64,000 nucleotides of DNA. Origin: DATKMP01 sp963790045. Its GTDB lineage: Bacteria; Bacteroidota; Ignavibacteria; UBA10030. Positions 47,001 to 56,494 of this stretch are shown here, piece after piece. Both the position numbers and the translations under genes were made by a program. Within the stretch, counting starts at the first letter, position 1, and each line of letters starts with the position of its first letter. Location: contig CAWBMS010000015.1 of assembly GCA_963790045.1 (NCBI GenBank), positions 1 through 64,000 on the forward strand. Reading direction: 5' to 3'. Below the pieces are notes generated by a model. It ran no database searches and was not told where the DNA came from. It was given only the letters and a program-made list of their open reading frames with translations.

Positions 47001-47721
47001 TTGTTTTAAAATTTTTTATCACATCGGCAACAGGTGCTTCAGCTTCGGAAGATTTTCCACTCGCCATCAATGCTTTTGCCGTCAGCACTTCTGCACGCGC
47101 TTTCATAGATGCATCTGATGATAATTCTATCACGCGCCTGCTTTCCTGCCGCGCTTGATCGTATTGTCCGGTTGCTAACAATAATTCCGAATATTTTATT
47201 CTTGCAGGAATCATTTCCGCAGTTGTGTATTCTTGAGTCAATGTTCGCAGCACTCGCAACGCATCGCTGCGGTCGTTCAGTTGTTCGTAGCATGCCTCAG
47301 CGCGCAACAATGCTTGCGGAGCGAATGTGCTTTTCGGTTGAAATGTTTTCACGCGTTCAAACGCCATCGCCGCTTCGTGAATATTGTTCATCGCAACATA
47401 TTCTTCCGCAACATTCATCCATGCTTCCGCCGCACGTGGATGATCGGTGTACGAGATTGCGAAATTCTGAAATGTCATGCGTGCATCTTCATGCTTTCCT
47501 AATTTGGATTGCGTGAGTGCAAGATAAAATTTCGCATCGGCACTTTGCTGCGCATTCGGATACAAATTAATAAATGCCTGAAATTGCTCGACAGCAAGAT
47601 CGTACATTTTATCGTTGTAGAGATTCAGCGCAAGTTTGAAATCGGCGTTTTCTTTGGAATCCTGTGACAACGCAGGAATTGCGATGAAAAGCAGGATAAA
47701 TAATACGAGAATTCGTTTCAT
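44074..47721 (-). CDS. Large exported TPR protein
   Basis: 1215 residues with a signal peptide (MKRILVLFILLFIAIPALSQ) and about 25-30 tetratricopeptide-like units over its whole length, for example ADAKFYLALTQSKLGKHEDA, SADAALYLAQYYSDSGRVADA-like and EAYYDKGEYQRAILEF near the end. Periplasmic scaffold of the YbgF/BamD-like TPR type that is frequent in this bacterial group. No enzymatic domain. Followed closely by the unknown gene at 42766-44051, so the two may be functionally linked. A 3.6-kb frame without any break. Confidence 0.88.
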   Translation of the reverse strand: MKRILVLFILLFIAIPALSQDSKENADFKLALNLYNDKMYDLAVEQFQAFINLYPNAQQSADAKFYLALTQSKLGKHEDARMTFQNFAISYTDHPRAAEAWMNVAEEYVAMNNIHEAAMAFERVKTFQPKSTFAPQALLRAEACYEQLNDRSDALRVLRTLTQEYTTAEMIPARIKYSELLLATGQYDQARQESRRVIELSSDASMKARAEVLTAKALMASGKSSEAEAPVADVIKNFKTTASYYDALFTSGVLKNSAGNTDDAMKAWKTLSDNSMNAPAQLRQDALMEMAEANNRVRSFPRALSLFERVANIRGARNGEAFYRAAVAAERIGDVNKAAQYYTKAMSDSVGTIDRRAILIGAFKAAKITKNYAEAVRLTRLYQQQFADDKLLPRILCESATIALNELSDAKIAVTQCELLLDKFPNSEFVDDAAFTLGLAKKKDGDIDGAIAVLEGLLKKYPSSEFVDEAQKQIRLTKAFDLRSRDEGVQKLALLIGDVIAQKSKGDLAYRLAEIYFVDLKDYELAAEQYRSALNADLDENLRQSAWFKAGQSFELLALREGAKTERGKDFSAKAIALYDSLTAHYPAGEMSDQAAIAAFTLRLQGAGTVDAVRALGTNFLSKSSAARGRDVALLALGDSYYQSKNYSDAILAYKLLIEKYPGRETTPSAQFQLAMSLEGMMERDSAAKILTAYLASHPNHAKSASAALYLAQYYSDSGRVADALNYYDAAEQRYSYALKNVDLENRKANAYYTANDHVHAIEWYQKALEKMRQDYFAVSGNAEAERAIILKLADSYEKIGNRADAKQWYAEYILRDQATAQAETVYYTLASFAKAENNVELAAKYLQEANRIASASGGKVSSVALETADMLFTGEKYAESLPRYSEALQQTKKDTTIRYIQSRIVICYYRLDNIKEAEKRTTEFNKKYSDENYEAEFEFERAKYFIRTDDLDRAQKYLQAVMKDYSKSPIVPEALSWIARVCELNQKTDSAVIVYNSILEKYPNDPIIPRIRLNLGNAYYTLEQWDAASKRSRFLLDNEAKSPGLVQFAMSNLIMTYKEMELYDGALDLTRKYIERFPDDTDLIEKKINIGVLYQKLGYYDQSIVHLQHLLDAGDADLEAELRYYIGEAYYDKGEYQRAILEFLKVPYLVTKRTQMDWGSTSYYMAGQAYEKMSKYDQALLMYKQIVDRKETDVQFKTAAQKEIDRVKIIIEKK

Positions 47722-47783
47722 AAAAAAAATGTAGCCAATAATCGCGCGAATCGCAAGGAAGGAACGGTAAAGGAAAATTACGA

Positions 47784-48495
47784 TTAGAATTTCATCGCCT
47801 GATTTGCCGCGACAATCGCTGCGGTTTCTGTTCTCAGGCGACGAACTCCGAGCGAGACGGGAAGGAATCCGGCACTCATTGCTTGCTGCGCTTCGTCATC
47901 GGTAAATCCACCTTCGGGTCCGATGACGATGAGAATGGTTTTGCATGCCGGATAGCGATGAAGCATTGCATCGATGGTTTGCACCGGATCCTGATTTTTC
48001 ATGCGGAAGAAGTTTCAAGTCTTGTGTACTGCTTTTGAACAAATCATCTAATGTCATTAGCGATGCAATACGCGGCAGCCAGCTTCTGCCACATTGTTTC
48101 ATAGCAGTAATGGCAAGTTTTTCCAAACGATCATGTTTTTCCTGAGAAGATATTGTTCGCTCGCATTTCAACGGAAGAATGTGCCGCACACCAAGCTCCG
48201 TCGCTTTCTCCACTAAAAAATCGAACCGCGCAGGATTTTTGAGCAAAGACACGGCCAGCACTACATCCACCGACGGCTCGTGATATTTATGATGAATTGC
48301 TTTGATTGTGCAATGTGTTTCCGGTTTTCCAATTTCAGTGATTACCGCTTCGTACATCCGGTCGTTGCCATCGGTCACGAACACAGTCTCGCCGATATTC
48401 TTTCGCAGCACACGCGCAAGATGTTTCGATTCTTCTCCCCGTAGGACAATTGCATTGCCAATAATCTGATCCGGTTGAACGTAAAAATAATCCAT
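47784..48495 (-). CDS. rsmE: 16S rRNA (uracil(1498)-N3)-methyltransferase (one frameshift)
   Basis: SPOUT-class methyltransferase. The first frame begins MDYFYVQPDQ with the PUA-like domain (HLARVLRKNIGETVFVTDG) and LLKNPARFDFLVEKATELGV and reaches LLPHEK. The second carries the knot: ILIVIGPEGGFTDDEAQQAM, LGVRRLRTETAAIVA. One surplus base in the A5/GGATCC stretch near 47990-48000 explains the break; no GTAC adjoins it. Repaired length about 236 residues, typical of the family. Confidence 0.9.
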
Positions 48496-48537
48496 AACTT
48501 TTTATTTCTATCTACGATAAAAAAACATCATCATATT

Positions 48538-49844
48538 TCAAAAAGATGTGTCAAGGTCGAGAATGAATTCTGTTTTACCCATATTATTGATTGCTCCTTC
48601 AGTACGGTACAACGAATCCGTACGGAAATAAAAATTGCAAGCCGGCGCCGTAGCCGGAATACCACGGCAGATCTGCTACCACTTGATTACGATACCACGC
48701 TTTACCTGCATCGGCAAAAATGCCGAAGTACAATCCGTACCGCAATTGCTGGAACTGCGGAATCTGAATAAAGTCCGCCACAAAGTAACGCGGCGTAAGA
48801 ATCGGCAATCGTAACTCTACACTTGCGATGGCTTTTCCTTCCGCTTCGATGACTTGATAAAAATATCCGCGAATGCGGTCGCCGTAACCAAAAAATGTAT
48901 GCAAATACGCCGGCACATTGCCGCCTGTAATATCATCGCCATACACGCGAAAACCAATTCCATTTTCATTTCCCCATCCGAAGAATTTTCGGAAGTCAAA
49001 ATTTGCTTGCACCAGATTGACATCCGATTCGCCAAATCCGTATTTTGTGAGAATCAATTTGAGCAGTGTGCCGTCGGTAGTATATTCATGATTATTACGC
49101 GTGTCGTACCAATATTGCATTGATGCCGATAAAAATGCATCGCGCCCGGATGCAGAACCAGTTCTTCCTCCTTGCGGTTCCGAGACCTGCCACACGTTAT
49201 AACCCGCATTTAAATAGACCGTTTGATAAAATCCATACCGCTTCCCCATGGTTGTTTGCACGGAATAATTGTTGTTACTATATTCGCCGTTGGCAGTATC
49301 TAAGTTATGTAACTTTTGAATGGAGGCGGTTGTTGCAAAAAATAAATCGTTGTCGTCCGTGATTTTCGGATTTTGATATGTAAAGGAAAGCCATTGATCG
49401 TATCCCAATCCGAAATTGCCGTACAACTTTTCATTTCGACCACGGAAATTTTGGTGCATAACACCGACACCATAATACCATTTGGTGATGTCGTGATATT
49501 TGGCACCGAAGATGGGATACGGAATAAAATACCACCGTTCGGATACTGTAACAACGACATCGGCAAAAATGCTGTCACGCTGGTATGTCACATCGACTTT
49601 ATTGAATAATCCAAGGTTGTAAATTTGGTCGCGGTCATGTTGAAGCACTGCCTGCGTCAGCGTGTCGCCGACTTGCAAAGACATTTCTCGCAGTATCACA
49701 TGCGGCACGGTGGTTTCATTTCCGATAATGGAAATACTTTTTACGATGAGTACCTGAGTCTTGTCTATTCTCTGCATTCATCATAGCAGAGGAGAAGATT
49801 ACTGCAAGAAAAACACAGCATATGATATATTTCTGTATCGTCAA
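48538..49844 (-). CDS. BamA/TamA-like outer-membrane beta-barrel protein (two frameshifts)
   Basis: About 434 residues when joined. The N-terminal signal frame reads QKYIICCVFLAVIFSSA before GTAC 49750-49753; the start there is uncertain (TTG 49844 or a frameshifted ATG 49854). The main frame then has one POTRA-like unit (SISIIGNETTVPHVILREMS, LYNLGLF-like IYNLGLFNKVDV) and a C-terminal barrel with alternating aromatic strands. At GTACCGTAC 48602-48610 the frame breaks; the other frame ends EGAINNMGKTEFILDLDTSF, a typical barrel end with terminal Phe. Removing the T of GTAC repairs both. A single POTRA makes it a short Omp85-family member rather than BamA itself. Confidence 0.8.
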
Positions 49845-49885
49845 CAATCCTCATGATTCCCAAAAAATATTTGTAGAGACAGAAC

Positions 49886-50296
49886 TTATTTCATCAGCCG
49901 CGAGTACTCAACGGCAATACAGTGATCCATTACCACCTGCATTCCAGCGGATTCCGCTTTCTGTGCGGCTGCGATATTGACGACTCCTAATTGCAGCCAG
50001 AGTGCTTTTGCATGTGCAGCAATAGCATCTTTTACCACTTCACCGACAGCATCAGGATTTCGAAAGACATCGACAATATCAATATGTTCTCCAATCGATT
50101 GAAGTGTCGGATAGCATTTCACACCATCAATTTCCTGATACACTGGATTGACCGGAAGGACATGGTAACCCTTTTGCTTCAAGAATAAAAAAATCCGATG
50201 GCTGTCTCGCCATGGTTTTTCCGATGCGCCGACAACAGCGATGGTTTTTGCCTTCGTCAGAATTTCCTTGATGGCATGGTCGTCTTCAATCGGCAT
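49886..50296 (-). CDS. CoA-binding domain protein (YccU-like)
   Basis: 136 residues forming a single Rossmann-type CoA_binding domain. Signatures are TIAVVGASEKPWRDSHRIF near 17, GYHVLPVNPVYQEIDGVKCY near 45, IDIVDVFRNPDAV and VVMDHCIAVEY at the C-terminus. Widely conserved; its exact role is unknown. It follows gcvP by 6 bases. Confidence 0.88.
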   Translation of the reverse strand: MPIEDDHAIKEILTKAKTIAVVGASEKPWRDSHRIFLFLKQKGYHVLPVNPVYQEIDGVKCYPTLQSIGEHIDIVDVFRNPDAVGEVVKDAIAAHAKALWLQLGVVNIAAAQKAESAGMQVVMDHCIAVEYSRLMK

Positions 50297-50302
50297 AGCG
50301 AT

Positions 50303-53179
50303 CTATCGATACTCTTCGACTGGCGGACACGTGCATACAATATTTCTATCGCCATAAGAATTATTGATTCGTCCGACCGCAGGCCATACTTTATTTTGCT
50401 TTAATGATGCAACCGGAAATACCGCTTGTTCGCGAGAGTACGCATGCTTCCATTCGCTTTCCGCAATGACTGCGGTTGTATGCGGTGCATGTTTGAACGG
50501 ATTATCTGTTTTATCCATTTTACCGTCGATAATATCCTGTAGTTCCTGCCGGATGGAAATCATCGCCTGAATGAATCGATCTAATTCGGATTTTGGTTCG
50601 CTCTCCGTTGGTTCGATCATCAGTGTGTCGTGTACCGGAAACGAAACTGTCGGTGCATGAAAACCATAGTCCATCAATCGCTTGGAAATATCTTCTACAT
50701 CGACACCAGTAGATTCTTTGAATTGCTTCATGTTCAGAATAAACTCATGCCCCACGCGCCCGTTTACACCTTGATACAAGACTGGGAAATATTCTTTCAA
50801 TGCGGACTTGAGATAATTCGCGTTGAGAATGGCATACTTTGTCACTCCCGTTAATCCTTCATCGCCTAACATTTTTATATACGCATACGAAACCAAAAGA
50901 ATATTTGCACTGCCCCACGGTGCAGAAGAAACTGCATGAATAGATTTTTCGCCGCCGAGTTTCACAACCGAATGCCCGGGCAAGTACGGTGCGAGCCGCT
51001 GCACAACACAAATAGGACCGACACCGGGGCCGCCGCCGCCATGCGGGATGGCAAATGTTTTATGAAGATTGATGTGGCATACATCTGCGCCGATTTCTCC
51101 GGGGCTTGTCAATCCGACTTGCGCGTTGAGATTGGCGCCATCCATATATACCAAGCCGCCGTTTTCATGAACGATACTGCACATTTCTTGAATGCGTTCT
51201 TCAAACACACCGTGTGTTGACGGATACGTGACCATCAACGCGGCAAGTGTTTCTTTGTACTGTATTGCTTTCGCGCAAAGATCGTCCACATCGATATTAC
51301 CATATGCGTCGCAGTTCACAACAACAACCTGCATACCTGCCATCACCGCACTTGCAGGATTGGTGCCATGCGCTGATGCGGGAATCAGTGTTACGTTTCG
51401 CTGCGCCTGTCCATGATCTTGATGGTACGCTCGAATCACCATCAAACCGGTGAACTCGCCTTGCGCACCGGAGTTTGGTTGTAACGATGCAGATGCAAAG
51501 CCGGATACTTTACACAATGCTTCTTCTAATTTGTGAAATATTTGTTGATATCCTTCTGCTTGTTCAAGTGGAACAAACGGATGAAGATTTGCAAATTCCG
51601 GCCACGCGAGCGGCATCAATTCCACGGCAGCATTTAATTTCATCGTGCACGAGCCGAGCGGAATCATCGATGCCGTGAGCGACAAATCTTTATTCTCCAG
51701 ACTTTTGATGTACCGCATCATCGCCGTTTCAGAATGATAGGAATTGAACACCGGATGTTGAAGATACTTGCTTGTTCGTTCAAACTGAGCAGGGAACGCA
51801 ATCGTTTCTAAATCGTATTGCGCTTGAAGTGAAATCGATTCATCAGATATATTTTTGAGCTTTGCAAATGCACAAACCAAAACTTCCACATCGTGCACAG
51901 TCGTGGTTTCATCCAAAGAAATATGAATGTATCGATCTTCGACAAACCGAACGTTATATCCGGATTCAGATGCAAGATACACAAGCGTGACGGCTTCTTT
52001 TTTATTTGCTGCTTCGATACGCAGCGTATCAAAAAATACATCGTTGAGTTGTACAAAACCGCGCTTGATCAACTCTGCATCAAATAATTTTGTCAAGCGA
52101 TGAACACGCGATGCAATTTGTTTGATGCCGTGAGGTCCGTGGTACACAGCAAACATACCGGACATAATCGCCAACAATGCCTGCGCGGTGCAAATGTTGG
52201 ATGTCGCTTTTTCGCGGCGAATATGTTGCTCGCGTGTTTGCAAAGTCATTCGGTATGCACGATTGTTTTGCGCATCCACCGAGACACCGATAATGCGTCC
52301 CGGCATTACGCGAATATACTCTTGTTGGGTCGCAAAAAATCCTGCGTGCGGCCCGCCGTAACCAAGAGGAATGCCAAATCGCTGTGAATTGCCAATAACA
52401 ATATCCGTACCGAATTCACCAGGCGGGGTCAGCAAAGCAAGCGACAACAAATCAGTTGCAACAATTGCCATCGCGCCGATGTTGTGTGTTTGTTGGATGA
52501 ACTCGCGATAATCAAGCACGGCGCCGTCTTCTGCCGGATATTGCAGAAGGACACCGAAAAATGATTTGTCTAACTTTATTGTTTCGGGATTACCGACAAC
52601 GACTTCGATATTGTGCGGCGTCGCCCGCGTCAACACCACATCGATCGTTTGTCGAAAACAACGAGATGAAACAAAGAACTTATTTGCTGTTGGATTAGAT
52701 TTATTGACGATTCCGTACGCCATCGCCATTGCTTCTGCCGCGGCGGTACCTTCATCCAACAATGAGGCGTTTGCCACTTTCATTCCCGTCAGATCACCAA
52801 CCATCGTTTGGAAATTGAGCAATGCTTCCAATCTGCCTTGAGAAATTTCCGGCTGGTACGGCGTGTATTGCGTGTACCAACCCGGATTCTCGAAAATATT
52901 CCGTTGAATCACCGCAGGCGTCATGCAGTTATAATATCCTTGACCGAGATACGATTTCAGCACGATGTTTTTTTTCGCAATTGCTCGCAACTCATGTAAT
53001 ATTTCATATTCTGATTTCGGCGCACTCAACCCCAAAGAAGAATGACTACGAATATTCTCCGGTACCGTTTGATCGATCAATTCATCCAGCGATTGCACAC
53101 CAATCGTGTGCAGCATTTCCGTTACTTCATGTTCGCGAGGACCCACGTGCCGCGAAAAAAACTCATTTTGATTCAACAT
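50303..53179 (-). CDS. gcvP: Glycine dehydrogenase (decarboxylating), P protein of the glycine cleavage system
   Basis: Decarboxylates glycine and passes the aminomethyl group to lipoylated GcvH. About 958 residues, the long single-chain form. FFSRHVGPREHEVTEML at the N-terminus, the PLP lysine in CHINLHKTFAIPHGGGGPG near 700, and HEFILNMKQFKESTGV near 820. Start taken at MLNQNEF; an ATG 12 bases upstream is also possible. Overlaps the 3' end of rnc. gcvT, gcvH and lpd are not in the window. Confidence 0.95.
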   Translation of the reverse strand: MLNQNEFFSRHVGPREHEVTEMLHTIGVQSLDELIDQTVPENIRSHSSLGLSAPKSEYEILHELRAIAKKNIVLKSYLGQGYYNCMTPAVIQRNIFENPGWYTQYTPYQPEISQGRLEALLNFQTMVGDLTGMKVANASLLDEGTAAAEAMAMAYGIVNKSNPTANKFFVSSRCFRQTIDVVLTRATPHNIEVVVGNPETIKLDKSFFGVLLQYPAEDGAVLDYREFIQQTHNIGAMAIVATDLLSLALLTPPGEFGTDIVIGNSQRFGIPLGYGGPHAGFFATQQEYIRVMPGRIIGVSVDAQNNRAYRMTLQTREQHIRREKATSNICTAQALLAIMSGMFAVYHGPHGIKQIASRVHRLTKLFDAELIKRGFVQLNDVFFDTLRIEAANKKEAVTLVYLASESGYNVRFVEDRYIHISLDETTTVHDVEVLVCAFAKLKNISDESISLQAQYDLETIAFPAQFERTSKYLQHPVFNSYHSETAMMRYIKSLENKDLSLTASMIPLGSCTMKLNAAVELMPLAWPEFANLHPFVPLEQAEGYQQIFHKLEEALCKVSGFASASLQPNSGAQGEFTGLMVIRAYHQDHGQAQRNVTLIPASAHGTNPASAVMAGMQVVVVNCDAYGNIDVDDLCAKAIQYKETLAALMVTYPSTHGVFEERIQEMCSIVHENGGLVYMDGANLNAQVGLTSPGEIGADVCHINLHKTFAIPHGGGGPGVGPICVVQRLAPYLPGHSVVKLGGEKSIHAVSSAPWGSANILLVSYAYIKMLGDEGLTGVTKYAILNANYLKSALKEYFPVLYQGVNGRVGHEFILNMKQFKESTGVDVEDISKRLMDYGFHAPTVSFPVHDTLMIEPTESEPKSELDRFIQAMISIRQELQDIIDGKMDKTDNPFKHAPHTTAVIAESEWKHAYSREQAVFPVASLKQNKVWPAVGRINNSYGDRNIVCTCPPVEEYR

Positions 53180-54014
53180 TTCCATTCTCAATTTGTATCA
53201 CCGCAGCATCTTTTTGCAAGCGTTCCATTGCTTGAGCGGCCGCCGCTTGTTCCGCTTCTTTTTTATTTCGTCCGGTACCGCTGCCTAACGTTTGCATATT
53301 TACAAGCACTTCAACGGTAAAACGCCGGTCATGTTCCGGGCCTTCTTCGCGCACAACCATATACCGCGGAATGCCGAACGAATGTGCTTGCGCAAACTCC
53401 AACAATCCGCTTTTATAATTATCATCGAATAGTGCGCCTTGAAACACTTCTTCGTTCATCAACAGTTGGGTATGAATAAAAGTGCGTGCTGCCTTTAATC
53501 CGCCGTCCAAATACAATGCACCGATGACCGATTCAAACGCATCAGCAAGAATCGATTCCGAGCCACTATCGATGGATTGCGCAGCACTCAAACTCAACAA
53601 CAAAAATTCCGACAGATGAATTTCTTTCGCCTGCTGTGCCAGCACTTTGCGATTCACCAATCGCGAACGAACTTTCGTTAAGTATCCTTCTTCACGATCA
53701 GGATATTTTTCAAATAGATATTCCGCAACAAGGAAATTTAAAACCGCATCGCCAAGAAATTCCAATCGTTCGTTGGAATCCCATGCTTCATCTAAAAATT
53801 GAAGATAGGAACGATGCATCAACGCTTTGATAAAAACAGCCCAATTACGTGGTCGATAGCGAATAACTGCTTCGAACTTGGCAAAATCAACCCCTGAAGC
53901 TTGCAACCGCTTTACAAGGTGTGTAAAACGAGCATCTTGAAAGAAACAAAAAAAATGTAAATAGAGCCGGCTCGTGAGCCGACGCCATATCTTGGTCAAC
54001 ACGTTGTTCTCCAC
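53163..54014 (-). CDS. rnc: Ribonuclease III
   Basis: Double-strand-specific endoribonuclease for rRNA processing. 283 residues from a GTG. The catalytic domain has NERLEFLGDAVLNFLVAEYL near 100 and ILADAFESVIGALYLDGG near 170. The dsRNA-binding domain is near 205-275 (SGLLEFAQAHSFGIPRYMV, GTGRNKKEAEQAAAAQAM). An N-terminal extension of about 50 residues is longer than in E. coli. It lies after fabF, a common order in this group. Confidence 0.95.
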   Translation of the reverse strand: MENNVLTKIWRRLTSRLYLHFFCFFQDARFTHLVKRLQASGVDFAKFEAVIRYRPRNWAVFIKALMHRSYLQFLDEAWDSNERLEFLGDAVLNFLVAEYLFEKYPDREEGYLTKVRSRLVNRKVLAQQAKEIHLSEFLLLSLSAAQSIDSGSESILADAFESVIGALYLDGGLKAARTFIHTQLLMNEEVFQGALFDDNYKSGLLEFAQAHSFGIPRYMVVREEGPEHDRRFTVEVLVNMQTLGSGTGRNKKEAEQAAAAQAMERLQKDAAVIQIENGNVESK

Positions 54015-54038
54015 TTCGCTTTTCTGCGAAGTGATAGA

Positions 54039-55298
54039 TTAATGTTCTTGAAATCGTTTGAACAGCAGAGTCGCGTTATGTCCGCCAAAACCAAAGGTGT
54101 TGCTAAGCGCAACATCCACTGTTCGTTCTTGTGCAACATTGGGTATATAGTTCAAATCGCATTCGGGATCCGGTGTCTCTTGATTGATCGTCGGATGGAC
54201 TTTGTTCGATTGAATCGACATAATGGTCGCAACAGATTCCACAGCACCCGCCGCACCAAGCAAATGGCCGGTTATAGATTTTGTGGAATTCACTGCAATC
54301 TTTTTCGCTCGCTCGCCAAAAACTGTTTTAATGGCAGCGGTCTCGCATTTATCGCCGACAGGTGTCGATGTTCCATGCGTATTCACATAATCGATGTCGT
54401 CCGGTGTCAATTCAGCATCGCGAATCGCAAGCCGCATTGAACGCACTGCACCTTCACCGCCCGGTGCCGGTTCAGTAATATGATGTGCATCAGCCGTAAA
54501 GCCGATGCCGGCAAGCTCGGCATAAATTTTTGCGCCGCGCTTCTCGGCATGGGTCAACTCTTCTAAAATAATCATACCGGATCCTTCGCCCATCACAAAG
54601 CCATCCCGATCTTTATCGAACGGACGGCTGGCTTTCTGAGGAGCGTCGTTGCGCGTAGAAAGAGCTTTTAAAGAATTGAAGCCACCGATGCCCATCGGAC
54701 AAATACTTGCCTCACCGCCGCCTGTCACCATCACATCGGCATCGCCGCGTTGAATCAAAATGAATGCATCACCAATGGCATGCGATGATGTTGCGCATGC
54801 GGATACCACAGCATAGTTCGGACCTTTTAATCCGTAAATCATGGAAATTCTGCCGGCCGCAATATCGGGGATCAGCATAGGAATAAAGAACGGACTAATA
54901 CGATCTTGTCCGCCTTCGACAAAATTGGTGAACTGTTTGTGATACGTCCACATTCCGCCAATACCGGAACCGAAAATCACACCAATGCGTTCGCGATCTT
55001 CCTGTTCGAAATTCAAACCGGAATCATGGATCGCATCTTTACTTGCCGCAAGCCCAAACAACGTGAACTTATCAACACGCTGCGCCAGTTTTCGATCCAC
55101 GTATTGTAACGGATCGAATCCTTTGACTTCGCATGCAAAATGCGTATCGTATGTAGAAGCATCAAACTGTGTAATGGGAGCAGCACCGCTCTTGCCGTTT
55201 AACAACGACTGCCAAAAATCTTGTACGGTGTTTCCCACAGGTGTAATAACACCCATTCCCGTTACAACCACTCTCCTCTTTGTTCCGCCAAATGCCAT
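54039..55298 (-). CDS. fabF: 3-oxoacyl-[ACP] synthase II
   Basis: Elongating condensing enzyme of type II fatty-acid synthesis. 419 residues. The nucleophilic Cys lies in VVSACATSSHAIGDAF near 170, the first His in VNTHGTSTPVGDKCE near 310 and the second in SITGHLLGAAGAVE near 345. VVVTGMGVITPVGN opens the protein. It lies downstream of acpP with a structured 152-base spacer. Confidence 0.96.
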   Translation of the reverse strand: MAFGGTKRRVVVTGMGVITPVGNTVQDFWQSLLNGKSGAAPITQFDASTYDTHFACEVKGFDPLQYVDRKLAQRVDKFTLFGLAASKDAIHDSGLNFEQEDRERIGVIFGSGIGGMWTYHKQFTNFVEGGQDRISPFFIPMLIPDIAAGRISMIYGLKGPNYAVVSACATSSHAIGDAFILIQRGDADVMVTGGGEASICPMGIGGFNSLKALSTRNDAPQKASRPFDKDRDGFVMGEGSGMIILEELTHAEKRGAKIYAELAGIGFTADAHHITEPAPGGEGAVRSMRLAIRDAELTPDDIDYVNTHGTSTPVGDKCETAAIKTVFGERAKKIAVNSTKSITGHLLGAAGAVESVATIMSIQSNKVHPTINQETPDPECDLNYIPNVAQERTVDVALSNTFGFGGHNATLLFKRFQEH

Positions 55299-55386
55299 AG
55301 TCGTATCCTCTGTTCTTCAACTGCATCGAGACGCGAGATGCTATCCGCCTTCGCGAATACGCACCACGCCTCAGTGTATGATTCAT

Positions 55387-55438
55387 GAAACCGAAGAGAA
55401 CGAATCCGCCTCTTACGGATCGTCCTCATTCTCGTTTC
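55387..55438 (-). promoter_or_regulatory. Structured spacer between acpP and fabF
   Basis: On the minus strand GAAAC ... ATCCG-TAAGAGG-CGGAT ... GTTTC forms a nested stem-loop with GAGAA/TTCTC arms. There is no clean T-run. It may be a partial terminator or an mRNA processing/stability element that lets acpP be made in excess of fabF. Confidence 0.45.
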
Positions 55439-55450
55439 ATTTTATTGCGA

Positions 55451-55687
55451 TTAGAGACCTTTTGCTTTTACGTAATTGATCACATCGCCGACGGTGGTAA
55501 TTTTTTCTGCATCTTCATCGGGAATTTGGATGTTGAATGCTTTTTCAAATTCCATTACCAATTCGACGGTATCAAGTGAATCGGCACCGAGATCATTGGT
55601 GAAAGACGCTTCCGGCGTTACTTGTGCCGCATCGACGCCCAATTTGGAGACGATAATATCTTTCACTTTCTCAGTTGCATCTGCCAT
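55451..55687 (-). CDS. acpP: Acyl carrier protein
   Basis: 78 residues, acidic. The phosphopantetheine serine is in LGADSLDTVELVM near residue 38. Carries growing acyl chains for FabD/H/F/G encoded around it. ATG with AAAGGAG upstream. Confidence 0.97.
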   Translation of the reverse strand: MADATEKVKDIIVSKLGVDAAQVTPEASFTNDLGADSLDTVELVMEFEKAFNIQIPDEDAEKITTVGDVINYVKAKGL

Positions 55688-55738
55688 GGTTTTACTCCTT
55701 TAGTTATTGTTAGAAATATGATGATTTATTTTTTTCTA

Positions 55739-56485
55739 TTACATGACCATTCCGCCATCCACACACAACACCTGTCCGGTGATGTAACTCGCTGCGGATG
55801 ACGCGAAAAACACGACCACACTTGCAATCTCTTCCGGCTTTGCTGTTCGCTTGAGTGGAATTAAATTCGTTATCGCTTCTTTTTGCTGCGGATTTAATTT
55901 TTCCGTCATATCGGTATCGACAAATCCTGGCGCAATTGCGTTGACTTGAATATTGCGAGACGCAAGTTCTTTTGCAAGTGATTTCGTTAATCCCAGCAAC
56001 CCGGCTTTTGCGGCAGAATAGTTCGCCTGTCCCGCATTGCCCATCACGCCTGAGATAGAAGAGATATTGATAATTTTCCCTTCGCGCTGCCCCATCATCT
56101 GACGGCACACAGCTTTGGAAAAATTGAAAGCACTTTTCAAATTGGTATTGATCACATCGTCCCAATCTTGTTCGGACATGCGCATCAGCAAGCCGTCTTT
56201 GGTAATGCCGGCATTGTTGACCAGCACATCAATCCTGCCAAATTCTTTGACAACGGCATCTACCGCAGCGGCAGCAGCAGAAAAATCTTTTGCATCGGAT
56301 TGAATGGCGAGTGCTCGTCGTCCCTTCGCTTCGATTTCTCTTTTGACTTCTTCGGCGGCAGCACTTGCACTTTTATAGGTGAACGCCACATGCGCGCCTT
56401 CGGAAGCAAGCGCAAGCACAATCGCTTTGCCGATACCGCGTGAACCGCCGGTTACTAAAACTATTTTATCTTGAAGAGCATTCAT
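55739..56485 (-). CDS. fabG: 3-oxoacyl-[ACP] reductase
   Basis: NADPH-dependent SDR, 248 residues. The cofactor loop VTGGSRGIGKAI lies near residue 10, NNAGITKDGLLMRM near 88, and the catalytic Ser and YSAAKAG near 140-155. The FVDTDMTEKL and SYITGQVLCVDGGMVM end is typical of FabG. Ten bases after fabD. Confidence 0.96.
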   Translation of the reverse strand: MNALQDKIVLVTGGSRGIGKAIVLALASEGAHVAFTYKSASAAAEEVKREIEAKGRRALAIQSDAKDFSAAAAAVDAVVKEFGRIDVLVNNAGITKDGLLMRMSEQDWDDVINTNLKSAFNFSKAVCRQMMGQREGKIINISSISGVMGNAGQANYSAAKAGLLGLTKSLAKELASRNIQVNAIAPGFVDTDMTEKLNPQQKEAITNLIPLKRTAKPEEIASVVVFFASSAASYITGQVLCVDGGMVM

Positions 56486-56494
56486 CGTCTCATC

